Of a DNA stretch of 42,837 bases, positions 8,618 through 17,963 are shown one piece after another. A program made the translations under genes and the position numbers. How positions within the stretch are numbered: position 1 is the stretch's first letter; the number at the start of each line of letters is the position of its first letter. The DNA lies in contig JAAYRJ010000229.1 in the NCBI GenBank assembly GCA_012518845.1, positions 1-42,837 of the forward strand, read 5' to 3'. Below the pieces are notes generated by a model. It was not told the DNA's origin. It saw only the letters and a list, made by a program, of their open reading frames with translations, and did not search any database. This DNA comes from Clostridiaceae bacterium. Lineage in GTDB: Bacteria > Bacillota > Clostridia > Saccharofermentanales > DTU023.

Positions 8618-9652
8618 ATGAAAAAAGTTAAATTAGCAGTGATTGGTGCAGGAAATGTCGGTAGAATTCATGTTGAAAATATTGTTAATAAATTAGATAA
8701 CGCAGAGTTAGTTGCAGTTTCTGATTTTTATCCTGAGAAATATAATGAAATTGCTTCAGAAAAAGGTTGGCCGCTAGCAAGAAAAGAATATCGAGAGATT
8801 TTAAAAGATGAAGAAGTAGATGCAGTGGTTATAGCAACTCCAGCAGCTTTACATGGTGATATGATCATAGAATCAGCAAAAGCAGGAAAAGATGTTTTTT
8901 GCGAAAAACCATTAGACTATGACAAAGAAAAAATAGTAGAGATAATGAAAATTGTAGAAGAAACTGGAATTAAGCTACAAATTGGTTTTAATAGGAGATT
9001 TGATAAGAACTTCATGAAAGCCAAAGAGCTTGTTGAAACTGGTAAGCTTGGTGATATTCATGTTATAAAAATTACTTCGAGGGATCCATCTCCGCCAGGA
9101 ATGGAGTATTTTACAGCTCCAGGTGGTGAGCATTGTTCTATTTATACTGATACAACAATCCATGATTTTGATATGGTTAGATTTTTTAATCCTGCAGAAG
9201 TAGTTGAAGTTTATGCAATGGGATCTAAATTAATCAATAAAGATGTAGAGGAAATTACAAGAGATGATACCTGTGTAATTACCCTAAGATTTGAAGATGA
9301 TTCATTAGCGGTGATTGACAATAGTTGGGAGGCAGTATACGGGTACGATCAAAGGTCAGAAGTTTTTGGGACCAAAGGTGCGGTAACAGTAGAAAATGAT
9401 GTTTTTTCCGAAACAACTCTACACGCCACAGAAGGAATAATTTCAGAAAAACCATTAGTTACGATTAAAGATCGCTATGGTGAGTCATATGCAAATGAAA
9501 TTAAGGCTTTTGTAGATGCGATTCAAAATGATGCCAAAGTTCCAGTAGATGCATATGACGGTTTAATTTCTATTGTTATAGCGGATGCTGCTAGACTTTC
9601 TGCTGAAGAAAATAGACCAATAAAAATTAAAGAACTTATGCCAGAAATGTGA
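8618..9652 (+). CDS. IolG-type inositol dehydrogenase, divergent member
   Basis: A 344-residue Gfo/Idh/MocA oxidoreductase, probably oxidising an inositol to the inosose with NAD. The Rossmann motif is GAGNVGRIH (~11-19); the catalytic set matches inositol dehydrogenase: Lys97 in CEKP, Asp178 and His182 in DTTIHDFDM. The loop before the catalytic Asp reads GGEHCSIYTD instead of the GG(L/I)FLD found in typical IolG, a local remodelling close to the substrate. It is followed 46 bases later by a canonical IolG. Two adjacent dehydrogenases suggest two stereoisomers (for example myo- and scyllo-inositol), which is inference. Confidence 0.88.
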   Translation: MKKVKLAVIGAGNVGRIHVENIVNKLDNAELVAVSDFYPEKYNEIASEKGWPLARKEYREILKDEEVDAVVIATPAALHGDMIIESAKAGKDVFCEKPLDYDKEKIVEIMKIVEETGIKLQIGFNRRFDKNFMKAKELVETGKLGDIHVIKITSRDPSPPGMEYFTAPGGEHCSIYTDTTIHDFDMVRFFNPAEVVEVYAMGSKLINKDVEEITRDDTCVITLRFEDDSLAVIDNSWEAVYGYDQRSEVFGTKGAVTVENDVFSETTLHATEGIISEKPLVTIKDRYGESYANEIKAFVDAIQNDAKVPVDAYDGLISIVIADAARLSAEENRPIKIKELMPEM

Positions 9653-9698
9653 AGTAGTTAAAGATTAAAGATAAAGTTATTAGGCTAGGAGAGAAAAA

Positions 9699-10709
9699 AT
9701 GACTAAGTTTAAATTCGGTATTATTGGTACCGGTCGTATTGGAAAATTCCATATTGAAAATTTAATGCGTTACATACCCGACGTAGATGTATATGCAGCT
9801 GCAGATGTAATGATTGATGCTAGCAGTGAATGGCTTGAAGAACAAGGAATTAAGCATATCTATCAAGATTACACTGATTTACTGAAGTTAGAAGATTTGG
9901 ATGCAGTTGTTATATCTACACCTACAGATACACATGCTGATATTGCTATTGCCTCAGCTGAAGCTGGTAAACATGTTTTCTGTGAGAAACCAGTTGATCT
10001 AACTGTTGAACGGGTTAAAGAAGTTATAGAGGTAGTAAAAAAATCTAATGTTAAATTCCAAGTTGGATTTAATAGACGTTTTGATCATAATTTTAGACGT
10101 GTTAGGGAGCATGTGGAAAAAGGAAATATAGGTGATATCCACACAGTTCTTGTAACTTCACGTGATCCAGCTCCACCATCAATAGACTATATCAAAAGTT
10201 CGGGCGGATTATTTCTTGATATGATGATTCATGATTTTGATATGGTTCGTTATCAAAGCGGTGCTGAGGTTGTAGCTGTAACTGCTCATGGTGCCAATTT
10301 GGTTGATCCTGCAATTGAGGAAGCTGGCGATATTGACACAGCAATAGTTACTCTCGAGCTATCCAATGGTGCTTTAGCCATGATTAATAATAGTCGTCAA
10401 GCAGTTTATGGGTATGATCAAAGAGTTGAGGTGTTTGGCTCCAAGGGTCAAGCTGTCGCACATAATGATAAACCAAATGCTGTAGAACTATACACAACAG
10501 AAGACATTAGTACAGATAAAATTCCCTACTTTTTCTTAGACCGCTATACCGGTGCGTTTGTCAATCAATTCACAGATTTTGTTAAGGCTCTTAAGGACGA
10601 GATAGAGGTGCCTGTTAACGATGTTGATGGTCTACGAGCAATTGAAATTGCTTTGGCTTGTAACGAATCACTAAAAACAGGTCAACGTGTTGAATTAAAA
10701 TATGACTGA
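9699..10709 (+). CDS. iolG: Inositol 2-dehydrogenase IolG
   Basis: This 336-residue Gfo/Idh/MocA enzyme oxidises myo-inositol to 2-keto-myo-inositol with NAD. The nucleotide-binding motif GTGRIG starts near residue 10. Lys97 (CEKP), Asp174 and His178 (LDMMIHDFDM) correspond to the catalytic Lys97/Asp172/His176 of Bacillus subtilis IolG. AGGAGAG precedes the start. It closes the first inositol operon. By eye it matches the 29307 paralogue at about four of five residues, with the central and C-terminal parts nearly identical and the first ~130 residues more divergent, suggesting a fairly recent duplication or partial gene conversion. Confidence 0.92.
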   Translation: MTKFKFGIIGTGRIGKFHIENLMRYIPDVDVYAAADVMIDASSEWLEEQGIKHIYQDYTDLLKLEDLDAVVISTPTDTHADIAIASAEAGKHVFCEKPVDLTVERVKEVIEVVKKSNVKFQVGFNRRFDHNFRRVREHVEKGNIGDIHTVLVTSRDPAPPSIDYIKSSGGLFLDMMIHDFDMVRYQSGAEVVAVTAHGANLVDPAIEEAGDIDTAIVTLELSNGALAMINNSRQAVYGYDQRVEVFGSKGQAVAHNDKPNAVELYTTEDISTDKIPYFFLDRYTGAFVNQFTDFVKALKDEIEVPVNDVDGLRAIEIALACNESLKTGQRVELKYD

Positions 10710-10803
10710 CAACAAACTAGATTTCATATATATTGTGGGTGTTTAGGTTTTGGAGTACAGAAACAAAAATAATGTTTTTTAGGTAGACCTTGTAAAAACA
10801 GCT

Positions 10804-10875
10804 TGGTGTATACCAGCTTCTTTTCCTCCAGTTCCTGAAGATAGCTTTTCCTGAGATTGGTATACACCATTTTTA
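10804..10875 (+). terminator. Terminator of the first inositol operon
   Basis: TGGTGTATACCA (10804-10815) pairs perfectly with TGGTATACACCA (10858-10869), followed by TTTTT. The 42-base loop is long and contains pyrimidine-rich TTTTCCT repeats. Confidence 0.7.
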
Positions 10876-11230
10876 TTCTAACTCCATCCTTTACTCACAT
10901 GAATATATTATGAAACCGGACAAAAATTGAACAATTTTATAAATTAACTTTTTTGTATCCTTTTGTTTTACTTTTGAGATTTCCTATGTGGCCTATGATT
11001 GTCTAATTTTGTAGTGAATTAAATGAAGATTTAATTTTAGTAAGTTTATAATATTCTGTTTTAGTTATTGTCAGTTTTTCTGCGTGATAATTATACTATA
11101 CTCTGTATTACCTAATCCGCTAAGATCACTTTCTGTTTTTTCATTTATATCTAGTTTGCCAATTTTTCTAAGGATTGAATGAGCGTACTTGGATTTGACG
11201 ATTACGTTAATTATGAAATTTCATTATGTT

Positions 11231-11273
11231 AAAAATGTCTCACTAAACTTAAAAAAAGTTAGGGAGACATTTT
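11231..11273 (-). terminator. Terminator of the fucosidase/CUT1 operon
   Basis: AAAATGTCTC pairs with GAGACATTTT (outer 10 bp) and an inner AACTT/AAGTT stem continues it. Read on the minus strand the stem runs into TTTTT. It lies about 50 bases past the fucosidase stop. Confidence 0.75.
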
Positions 11274-11324
11274 ACTGTAATATTGTTATATTCAAATTCT
11301 TTTCAGATAATAGTTGGAAACTTA

Positions 11325-12671
11325 TTAAATAGTAAATTCAAAACAAATAATATCAACATTTTCTGGCACTTGATTAATATCAATAACAATATCGTTGTTT
11401 ACTTGCTTAATAGAAGTGACTTTTTCATCAAGTGAGAGTGATCTAAATTTAGTATAAGTCTCTCTATGATTAGGTAAAATAATTTGTGCACTTTTTTGTT
11501 CTGCCTTTAAGCCATCAATGAGAGCATATACCTTGTTATCCTTTGCAGTATAAAAGGATTTAAGATTGTTTGGCAGATTATCTAGAGGTCTTTCCCAAAT
11601 ATCTGTTCCATAGATTGCTTCACCATTTTTCTTGAGCCAAGCCCCCATTTCTTTTAGTCTTTGAGCCTGGATTTCAGGAATAGTGCCATCGGCCTTTGGT
11701 CCTACATTAATTAAAAGGTTACCATTATGACTTACTGTCTCAACTAATAGGGTAATTAATTCACGTCTTGATAGAATATGACTTTCATCCTCCTCAGCGT
11801 TGTAGGCAAAGGATAAGCCTAAACCTCGACAATTTTCCCATTTGTTTTCTAAATCCATATTACCCAGTTTATATTCTTTAGTTGTAAAATCATGCCAAAC
11901 ATCAGACCAGCGATCATTAACAACACCATCTTCAACATGATTATAGTAATATGCAAAGAGCATAGGTAAATCATCTAATCCCTTCTTAGGCCATCCTATA
12001 TCATTCCATAGAACAGAGGGTTTATATTTATCGATCAATTCAATAACTTGATTGTAAGCATAGTCAGCATAGCTAGCTGTTACATTTGGTGGATTGTCAA
12101 GGTCGTAATCGTCTATGATAGGTGTAGATGCATATTGCCAATCCAAGATACCAGAATAATAAAGACCTAATCGAATATTTTTTTTCTCTACAGCATTAGC
12201 TAATTCTGTGATGATGTCACGTTTTGGACCCAAGTTGACTGAATTGAAATCTGTGTATTTACTGTTCCACAAGCAGAATCCATCATGATGTTTTGTTGTT
12301 GGAACAACATATTTAGCGCCAGCTTCTTCAAAAAGGGATGCCCATTCATCAGCGTCAAAGTTTTTCGCATTAAAGTCCTGTGAAAAATCATTATAGTCAA
12401 AATCCTTACCATATTTTTCTATATGATGTTCATAACTTGGACCTTGTCCAACACGTACCGAATTCATATACCATTCGGAATAAGGATTATTTCCATACCA
12501 ATCAATATTACCTTCTACTTCACCTAGTTCAGCGACGGGTGGAGCAAAGGCAGGTACAGAGTAAAGTCCCCAATGTATAAATATACCAATTTTGTCTGCA
12601 TGATACCACTTGGGTACCTTGTGAGTTCTAATAGATTTCATAGTTGGATAAAATGTTCTTTTATATTTCAT
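11325..12671 (-). CDS. Alpha-L-fucosidase, GH29
   Basis: This 448-residue glycoside hydrolase releases L-fucose from fucosylated glycans. GH29 landmarks include IGIFIHWGLYSVPAF (~28-42), YVVPTTKHHDGFCLW with the substrate-binding His pair (128-129), and VLWNDIGWP, whose Asp224 is the expected nucleophile. NGNLLINVGPKADGTIP marks the end of the catalytic domain, followed by a short beta-rich tail. There is no signal peptide, so it should act in the cytoplasm on imported oligosaccharides. It is the last gene of a CUT1 operon, 45 bases after the permease. No fucose kinase, isomerase or aldolase genes are in the window. Confidence 0.93.
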   Translation of the reverse strand: MKYKRTFYPTMKSIRTHKVPKWYHADKIGIFIHWGLYSVPAFAPPVAELGEVEGNIDWYGNNPYSEWYMNSVRVGQGPSYEHHIEKYGKDFDYNDFSQDFNAKNFDADEWASLFEEAGAKYVVPTTKHHDGFCLWNSKYTDFNSVNLGPKRDIITELANAVEKKNIRLGLYYSGILDWQYASTPIIDDYDLDNPPNVTASYADYAYNQVIELIDKYKPSVLWNDIGWPKKGLDDLPMLFAYYYNHVEDGVVNDRWSDVWHDFTTKEYKLGNMDLENKWENCRGLGLSFAYNAEEDESHILSRRELITLLVETVSHNGNLLINVGPKADGTIPEIQAQRLKEMGAWLKKNGEAIYGTDIWERPLDNLPNNLKSFYTAKDNKVYALIDGLKAEQKSAQIILPNHRETYTKFRSLSLDEKVTSIKQVNNDIVIDINQVPENVDIICFEFTI

Positions 12672-12716
12672 TTTACATCCTTTCTTGTTGTAACTATCAA
12701 TATCAATGTTTTTTTA

Positions 12717-13583
12717 TTAACCTTTAACTGCTCCAGACGTAAGGCCGGAGACAATATGTTTTTGAGCGTATAAATATAAAATTGTTATAGGCAACGCTGT
12801 TATAACTAAGTTAGCAAAAACCAAGTTCCAATCTCTAAAATATTGACCATAGAAATTGTATACAGTTAGAGGTAGCGTCCATCTTGATGAAGTGTTGAAA
12901 AAGTATAAAGGAACCATAAAGTCATTCCAAGAATTCATAGTAACTAATACAGTTGTTGTAACCAAAATGGGCTTCATGACGGGTGTAATAATAGTAAAAA
13001 ACATTCTTAAAGAGCTACAACCATCTATTAAAGCAGCTTGATCCAGTTCCCTAGGAACATTACGAACAAAATTGCTGACCATATATACGGCATAGGGTAT
13101 TTGAGAGGCAGCCAGAACCATAATGACTGCAAAATAAGATCCTAGGAGTCCAGTTACTCTCAACAATGCAAAAGTTGTAATCATATTCATTGGAGCATAA
13201 AGTCCTATCATAAACAAAGTTTGAGATCTACTGGAAATTTTTGTTGTTCTTCTAGCTATAATAAAACCAGCTAAAGAGGCTGGAACCATGCAAAACAGTA
13301 CACTAAAAAATGTAACAACTAAACTATTTATTAAGGCCCTGCCAATATTTCCAACTGTTATTACATACACGTAATTTTCAAAATGCCATTCTTTAGGTGG
13401 TAAAATATTAAATTTAGCTGCTTCAGTAGAATCTTTAAAAGATCCAAATACCATTATTAAAATAGGTACGATGATTATTAGACTAAAGAAAATGACAATT
13501 ATTTCAATAATTAAATCAGTTCGTTTTCTTTGTTTCTCCATACTAGTTAGTTTAACAGTAGTATTTTTTGAATCTGTGCTCAT
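12717..13583 (-). CDS. CUT1 ABC transporter permease (MalG-like)
   Basis: A 288-residue inner-membrane permease with about six membrane segments. The coupling loop AALIDGCSSLRMFFTIITP (EAA motif) contacts the cytoplasmic ATPase, and the short C-terminus ends GLTSGAVKG as in MalG-type partners. It overlaps the preceding permease by four bases (ATGA), so the two are translationally coupled. No ATPase is encoded in the operon; the MsmX-like gene at 20604 probably serves. Confidence 0.92.
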   Translation of the reverse strand: MSTDSKNTTVKLTSMEKQRKRTDLIIEIIVIFFSLIIIVPILIMVFGSFKDSTEAAKFNILPPKEWHFENYVYVITVGNIGRALINSLVVTFFSVLFCMVPASLAGFIIARRTTKISSRSQTLFMIGLYAPMNMITTFALLRVTGLLGSYFAVIMVLAASQIPYAVYMVSNFVRNVPRELDQAALIDGCSSLRMFFTIITPVMKPILVTTTVLVTMNSWNDFMVPLYFFNTSSRWTLPLTVYNFYGQYFRDWNLVFANLVITALPITILYLYAQKHIVSGLTSGAVKG

Positions 13584-14473
13584 GAAATGTCCACTTCTTT
13601 CTTTTTGAGGATATAGTTGACTATAGAAGAACTACCGTATACAAAAATAAATAAGATTAAACTCATTGCTGTAGATCTTCCAAGCAAACCTTGTGAATAA
13701 TTCGTAAATACATATGTACTTAAGACTTGTGTTGTGAAACCAGGTCCCCCTCCAGTGATAATAAATACTTGATCAAATACTTTTAAACCACCGATGACAT
13801 TAAAGACAATGTTGATCGTAAATGCTGGCATGAGAAGAGGCAGAGTAATTTTGCGTAACATATTCCAGCCTGAGGCTCCGTCTATTTTTGCTGCTTCATA
13901 ATATTCTTTATCGATTCCTTGTAAACCAGCTAGAAAAATTGCCATATTAAACCCTGTCCAACGCCAAACATCAGCAAAAATAACAACTGCCATAGCTGTG
14001 GATTTATTCATTACCCAATCTTTTTGTAAAAAATCAAGACCTATGGAGCCCAATAAATTATTGAAAACACCATCTAAACTAAATATTGATTTCATCATTA
14101 TTCCCACCACAACCATTGATAAGACAGCAGGTAAATAATAAATAGTACGCATCAGATTTTTTGTTTTTAACTGACGATCTAAAGCAAGAGCCAATACAAG
14201 TCCAAGTACGGTTTTTAGAGTAGCTGTAAAAACAGCAAAAACTATGGTGTTCTTTACAGATAATAGAAACTTAGGATCGTTAAAAATATATTCAAAATTT
14301 TCAAATCCAATAAATTTTGGCTCATAGAAACGACTTAAATTCCAATCAGTTAGAGACATTACAAAAGCCATAATGATTGGTAGTATATAAAAAAAACCAA
14401 AGACAATGGCTGCCGGTATTATTAAACTTCCAGGATATAGTGTTTTTTCTATTCTTAATTTTGAAGGTTGCAT
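13580..14473 (-). CDS. CUT1 ABC transporter permease (MalF-like)
   Basis: This is a 297-residue permease with six predicted membrane segments, beginning with LIIPAAIVFGFFYILPIIM. The EAA loop reads YYEAAKIDGASGWNMLRKIT, followed by the usual VFDQVFIITGGGPG segment. It pairs with the MalG-like protein and with the lipoprotein encoded 99 bases upstream. GGAGG precedes the start. A hairpin in the upstream gap may reduce its expression relative to the binding protein. Confidence 0.92.
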   Translation of the reverse strand: MQPSKLRIEKTLYPGSLIIPAAIVFGFFYILPIIMAFVMSLTDWNLSRFYEPKFIGFENFEYIFNDPKFLLSVKNTIVFAVFTATLKTVLGLVLALALDRQLKTKNLMRTIYYLPAVLSMVVVGIMMKSIFSLDGVFNNLLGSIGLDFLQKDWVMNKSTAMAVVIFADVWRWTGFNMAIFLAGLQGIDKEYYEAAKIDGASGWNMLRKITLPLLMPAFTINIVFNVIGGLKVFDQVFIITGGGPGFTTQVLSTYVFTNYSQGLLGRSTAMSLILFIFVYGSSSIVNYILKKKEVDIS

Positions 14474-14524
14474 GTTGTTTCCTCCATAGATTTATTGTTG
14501 AATTTTGCTCGTTTATGTAATTAA

Positions 14525-14563
14525 AAAGATATGAATAGATCAAATGAATCTACTCATATCTTT
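14525..14563 (-). terminator. Hairpin between binding-protein and permease genes
   Basis: AAAGATATGA pairs with TCATATCTTT (10 bp) and an inner TAGAT/ATCTA stem extends it past one mismatch. On the minus strand it is followed by a short T run. Lying inside the operon, it may act as a partial terminator or a 3' stabiliser that raises lipoprotein mRNA over permease mRNA. Confidence 0.6.
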
Positions 14564-14572
14564 GTCTAAAGA

Positions 14573-15952
14573 TTAAAAACCAGGTTGCTCCATCTGTTTC
14601 ATATAGTCTTCATATATCACTTGCCATTCTTCCAATATATCTATAGGTTCGCGATCTGAAGCTAACACGTCTGCATAAAGTTTCCATAATTCTGGCCAAA
14701 TTGATGAAGCTACCCCCATAGGATCATTGATTTGGTAAGTGTATTTTCCAGTCTCAAGATAATTTTCAACTAAATTTGTAACTGAAGGATCTACTTCGCC
14801 TCCGTCTACGTCATTAAAAGCAGAAAAGCCTGGACGCGTTTCATAAAAGATATTTTGAATTTCTGGTTGAGACCATTTGTCTAAGAAGTCTAAAGTGGTT
14901 TCTACTTGATCTCCATCTTTCATTACAAACATACCACGAACGTAAGCACCAGTACCCATTATTAAATTATCGTTATAGGGAATAACCCAAGATCCTAGTT
15001 CTGTCTCAGGATATCTTTCGTTTACTAGAGATGGAAACCACTCACCATGGAAAACCATGGCTGCAGAGCCACTACCAATTGCTTCTTGTGCGGAGTCATA
15101 ATCGGCGGAAAGATGATCCTCATTAACAAGACCTTCTTCGAAAAATGATTTAAATTGAGTCAGTACTTCTACAAAGCCAGGTGCTTCTGGAAAGGTTAAC
15201 TCATTATTTAATAGTTGTTCGTAGATTTCGCCATCATTTGGATAATTATAAACGGAATAACCTAGTGTCATGAAAATTTGTGTAGTCCAACCTTCAGCAG
15301 GTGCATTGGACATATAAAGGGGAGTGATCTCTCCATTACTCTTATCCTTGACTTCATGCATACGTTCAACTAATTCATCCATAGTTTCAGGTTGTTCAGT
15401 TGAAACACCCAATTCTTCCAAGACAGATTTGTTATAATATACGCCCCCGAAAAATGTGCCCGATTCACGCGGTTGTGCATAAATTTTACCATCATCAGGA
15501 TCGGCTAATAGATCTGGATTGACTAATCTATCTACCCAGGGCTCATCGTCTAGCGGCACAACTTTTTCATGTGCGTTTAATTCAATATTGTTCGATGGTG
15601 TATTATATTCGATAATATCAGGAACTTCACCAGTTGCTACTTTTGATTTTACTAATACATAGTATTGATCGTCTGGTAATACCTGCCATTCAATTTCATA
15701 ACCATAAAGTTCTTTCATCTTTTCACTCATAGGTCCATGTTGATTTTCAAAATAAGAACCTTGAGAAGTGAGAATGCTAATCTTTTTGATCTCATCTTCG
15801 TCCACAGGTGTTTCTGCATCTTCATCTGTAGTTATTTCATCAGTACCGTCTTTAGAATCATCTGTATCGGTATTTTCAGCTTGACCACAAGCTGATAAAA
15901 TTAACGACAAAGCTAGAATTAAAGATAGAACAATTGATATTTTTTTCTTCAT
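14573..15952 (-). CDS. CUT1 oligosaccharide-binding lipoprotein
   Basis: The extracellular substrate-binding protein (459 residues from ATG 15952) has a lipoprotein signal peptide ending LSAC (Cys22) and an Asp/Thr/Glu-rich linker. The family 1 solute-binding fold shows in KMKELYGYEIEWQVLPDD, VPDIIEYNTPSN and MVFHGEWFPSLVNERYP. A longer open frame upstream is not used: AGGAGG sits just before the chosen ATG and the signal peptide begins there. Its neighbours are two CUT1 permeases and an intracellular fucosidase, so a fucosylated oligosaccharide is the probable ligand (inference). It faces the divergent sensor kinase gene. Confidence 0.92.
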   Translation of the reverse strand: MKKKISIVLSLILALSLILSACGQAENTDTDDSKDGTDEITTDEDAETPVDEDEIKKISILTSQGSYFENQHGPMSEKMKELYGYEIEWQVLPDDQYYVLVKSKVATGEVPDIIEYNTPSNNIELNAHEKVVPLDDEPWVDRLVNPDLLADPDDGKIYAQPRESGTFFGGVYYNKSVLEELGVSTEQPETMDELVERMHEVKDKSNGEITPLYMSNAPAEGWTTQIFMTLGYSVYNYPNDGEIYEQLLNNELTFPEAPGFVEVLTQFKSFFEEGLVNEDHLSADYDSAQEAIGSGSAAMVFHGEWFPSLVNERYPETELGSWVIPYNDNLIMGTGAYVRGMFVMKDGDQVETTLDFLDKWSQPEIQNIFYETRPGFSAFNDVDGGEVDPSVTNLVENYLETGKYTYQINDPMGVASSIWPELWKLYADVLASDREPIDILEEWQVIYEDYMKQMEQPGF

Positions 15953-16022
15953 CTTATTTCCTCCTAAAACTGTAAAATATCTTGTTTTGATATTTAGATG
16001 CAATTGTTTTTTCAGCATCTTA

Positions 16023-16051
16023 TATATAATCCTAATAGATAAAGTAACCAA
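16023..16051 (-). promoter_or_regulatory. Candidate promoter of the CUT1-fucosidase operon
   Basis: On the minus strand TTGGTT (16046-16051) and TATATA (16023-16028) are 17 bases apart, about 70 bases upstream of the lipoprotein start. It lies in the divergent gap next to the sensor kinase, where a YesN-type activator would be expected to bind. Confidence 0.45.
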
Positions 16052-16151
16052 ACAAAATGGATTTTTATAACGTTTTGTTGTAAAATTACAAAGCAATTGG
16101 ATATCTGTTCGAGTAAGATAGTAAAAAAGATATCTAAATGAAACGAATAGA

Positions 16152-17963
16152 ATGTTTAAAAAAAATACATCTACATTTTTCTTAAAAAACTTTATACTAT
16201 TTTTAATTATTTTTTCCTTTTTTGCGGGAGTTATAATTTTTGTAATTTATACACATACCAAAAATAGAGAATTAACGTCTGAAAAGGAACGATACATAAG
16301 TGTTGTAAATAGCACCGCTTCCCAGATTAATAATTTAATGAAAGAAATGGATCATCTTAGTATTTATATTTCTGAAAATTATGTAGAAGTAGTACAAAAA
16401 ATTGTTGAAGATGATGAGTTACCAAAAAACTATGAACATGGATTTTTGATGCCGTACAGTATTCCAATTGGTAAGGAAAACCAAAGATTTAGTATAGTTA
16501 CGAAGAATGGAAATTTTCAATCATTTGGCTATCCTGTATCTTTAAAAAAAATTCAAAAAGAATTTAAAGCAGGAATATATGAAGAGTTGTACGATTTTAC
16601 CTCTGAGTCGAACATGAGATTTATTCCTCCACATGAGGATTACTGGGGTATTGACAATACTATAAATATGATAAGTTGTGTCAGAAGAATATACGATCGA
16701 AGTGAAAAGGAAGCGTTAGGTTTTGTTTTAGTTGAGCAACCAAGTAGTCATTTTAACAGTATTCTAAATACCACACACATGGAAAAATTGTTAATAGTAG
16801 ATAGTAGTGGAAAATCAATTCCAATGTTTAGAGGAGAAAAGTCAATTCAATATGAGCAAGCGAAAATAGATTCAAATTATTCTATTACTCAAGATGTTTT
16901 TATTTGGAATGATCTAAATGAGCAAGATAAAGAATGTCTTTATATAGCTAAAAATTTAGGTTATGAAAATTGGTCTTTATTATTAGAAATAGAAAAAGCT
17001 CACCTTCTACAGTCAACCTATTCTTCTTTGTCATCAATGTTAATAATTCTTTTTTCCCTTTATATTGGACTCATTCCTTTGGTTTTTGTGGCGATGCGCT
17101 ATATTTCAAAACCCTTTTCTGATCTAAGACAGCAATTGGATCAAGTAAATTTAGATCAATTTGAGATTGAACCTGTGACACCTTTTGCCAAAGATGAAAT
17201 TCAATTGTTAAATGATGCTTTAGGTAGAATGATAGATCGACTTAATAAGTCAGCTTCCGAGAAAGCAACTATGCACTCTAGGGAATTACATGCTAGTTTT
17301 GTTGCATTACAAGCACAAATTAATCCACATTTTTTATTTAATATTTTACAAGTTATTATGATATTGGCACAGGAAAACAGAAATCAAGAATTAATTCGTG
17401 CTTTAAGGGCTTTGTCAGAGATGTTACGCTATGTTACTACTTCGTCTCCAAAAGTAGTAAACTTGCACGAAGAAATTGATCATATAAAAAATTATTTAAC
17501 CCTCATGAAATTTAGTAAAGGTGATCAACTTGCATATGATATAATTTTTGATGAAGAAGCTGATTTTGCTCATTTGAAAATACCACGAATGTCTCTTCAA
17601 CCCCTGGTTGAGAATGCTTTTACTCATGGTTTTTCAAAAGTTCTTCCCCCTTGGAAATTATCTATTGAGATTATTGAAAATAATAATACTTTACAAATTT
17701 GTATTTCTAATAACGGAATGGGTATGACTAAGGATAATATTCTTAAATTAATGCAGAAGATAGATCATTTTCTTGAAAGACCTATGGAGTTTGTTGAAAA
17801 GATGGAAATAGGCGGTATGGGTTTAATTAGTAGTTTGAGCCGATTTAAAAATCTATACGGAGATGCCTTTTCATATGGTTTTCTTGTTCCAGAAGAAAAA
17901 GTTGGTTTTTCGATAACAATCAAGATAAGGAAGGATTTTGATATTGAAAATATTAATAGTTGA
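16152..17963 (+). CDS. YesM-like sensor histidine kinase
   Basis: This 603-residue membrane sensor has an N-terminal membrane segment (~11-34), an extracellular domain of about 255 residues, and a second segment (~293-315). A HAMP-like region (YISKPFSDLRQQLDQ) leads to the His_kinase/HATPase module typical of YesM/LytS proteins. The phosphorylated His is His393 in INPHFLFNILQ; the ATP site includes LQPLVENAFTHG, ISNNGMGM and GGMGL. It probably senses the oligosaccharide or its bound lipoprotein and signals to the adjacent response regulator, whose start overlaps its end. The ribosome binding site is weak. It is divergent from the CUT1 operon, its likely target. Confidence 0.92.
   Translation: MFKKNTSTFFLKNFILFLIIFSFFAGVIIFVIYTHTKNRELTSEKERYISVVNSTASQINNLMKEMDHLSIYISENYVEVVQKIVEDDELPKNYEHGFLMPYSIPIGKENQRFSIVTKNGNFQSFGYPVSLKKIQKEFKAGIYEELYDFTSESNMRFIPPHEDYWGIDNTINMISCVRRIYDRSEKEALGFVLVEQPSSHFNSILNTTHMEKLLIVDSSGKSIPMFRGEKSIQYEQAKIDSNYSITQDVFIWNDLNEQDKECLYIAKNLGYENWSLLLEIEKAHLLQSTYSSLSSMLIILFSLYIGLIPLVFVAMRYISKPFSDLRQQLDQVNLDQFEIEPVTPFAKDEIQLLNDALGRMIDRLNKSASEKATMHSRELHASFVALQAQINPHFLFNILQVIMILAQENRNQELIRALRALSEMLRYVTTSSPKVVNLHEEIDHIKNYLTLMKFSKGDQLAYDIIFDEEADFAHLKIPRMSLQPLVENAFTHGFSKVLPPWKLSIEIIENNNTLQICISNNGMGMTKDNILKLMQKIDHFLERPMEFVEKMEIGGMGLISSLSRFKNLYGDAFSYGFLVPEEKVGFSITIKIRKDFDIENINS

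Larger units (their letters stand above)
10710..11324. other. Gene-free region between the inositol and fucosidase operons
   Basis: These 615 bases hold two opposing terminators (10804-10875 for the plus operon and 11231-11273 for the minus operon). Between them I see no gene with a start. A minus-strand stretch of 49 open codons at 11071-11220 has protein-like composition (ending NTEYSIIITQKN) but no start codon or binding site. It may be the tail of a lost gene. Confidence 0.6.

Noticed and set aside
10804-10869. Thiamin (TPP) riboswitch, suggested by CTGAGA in the loop
   Set aside because: The rest of the TPP fold is missing and the element follows an operon, with a terminator structure, rather than preceding a thiamin gene.
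15953-16096. N-terminal extension of the CUT1 binding protein
   Set aside because: The extension precedes a complete lipoprotein signal peptide, and AGGAGG lies directly before the ATG at 15952.
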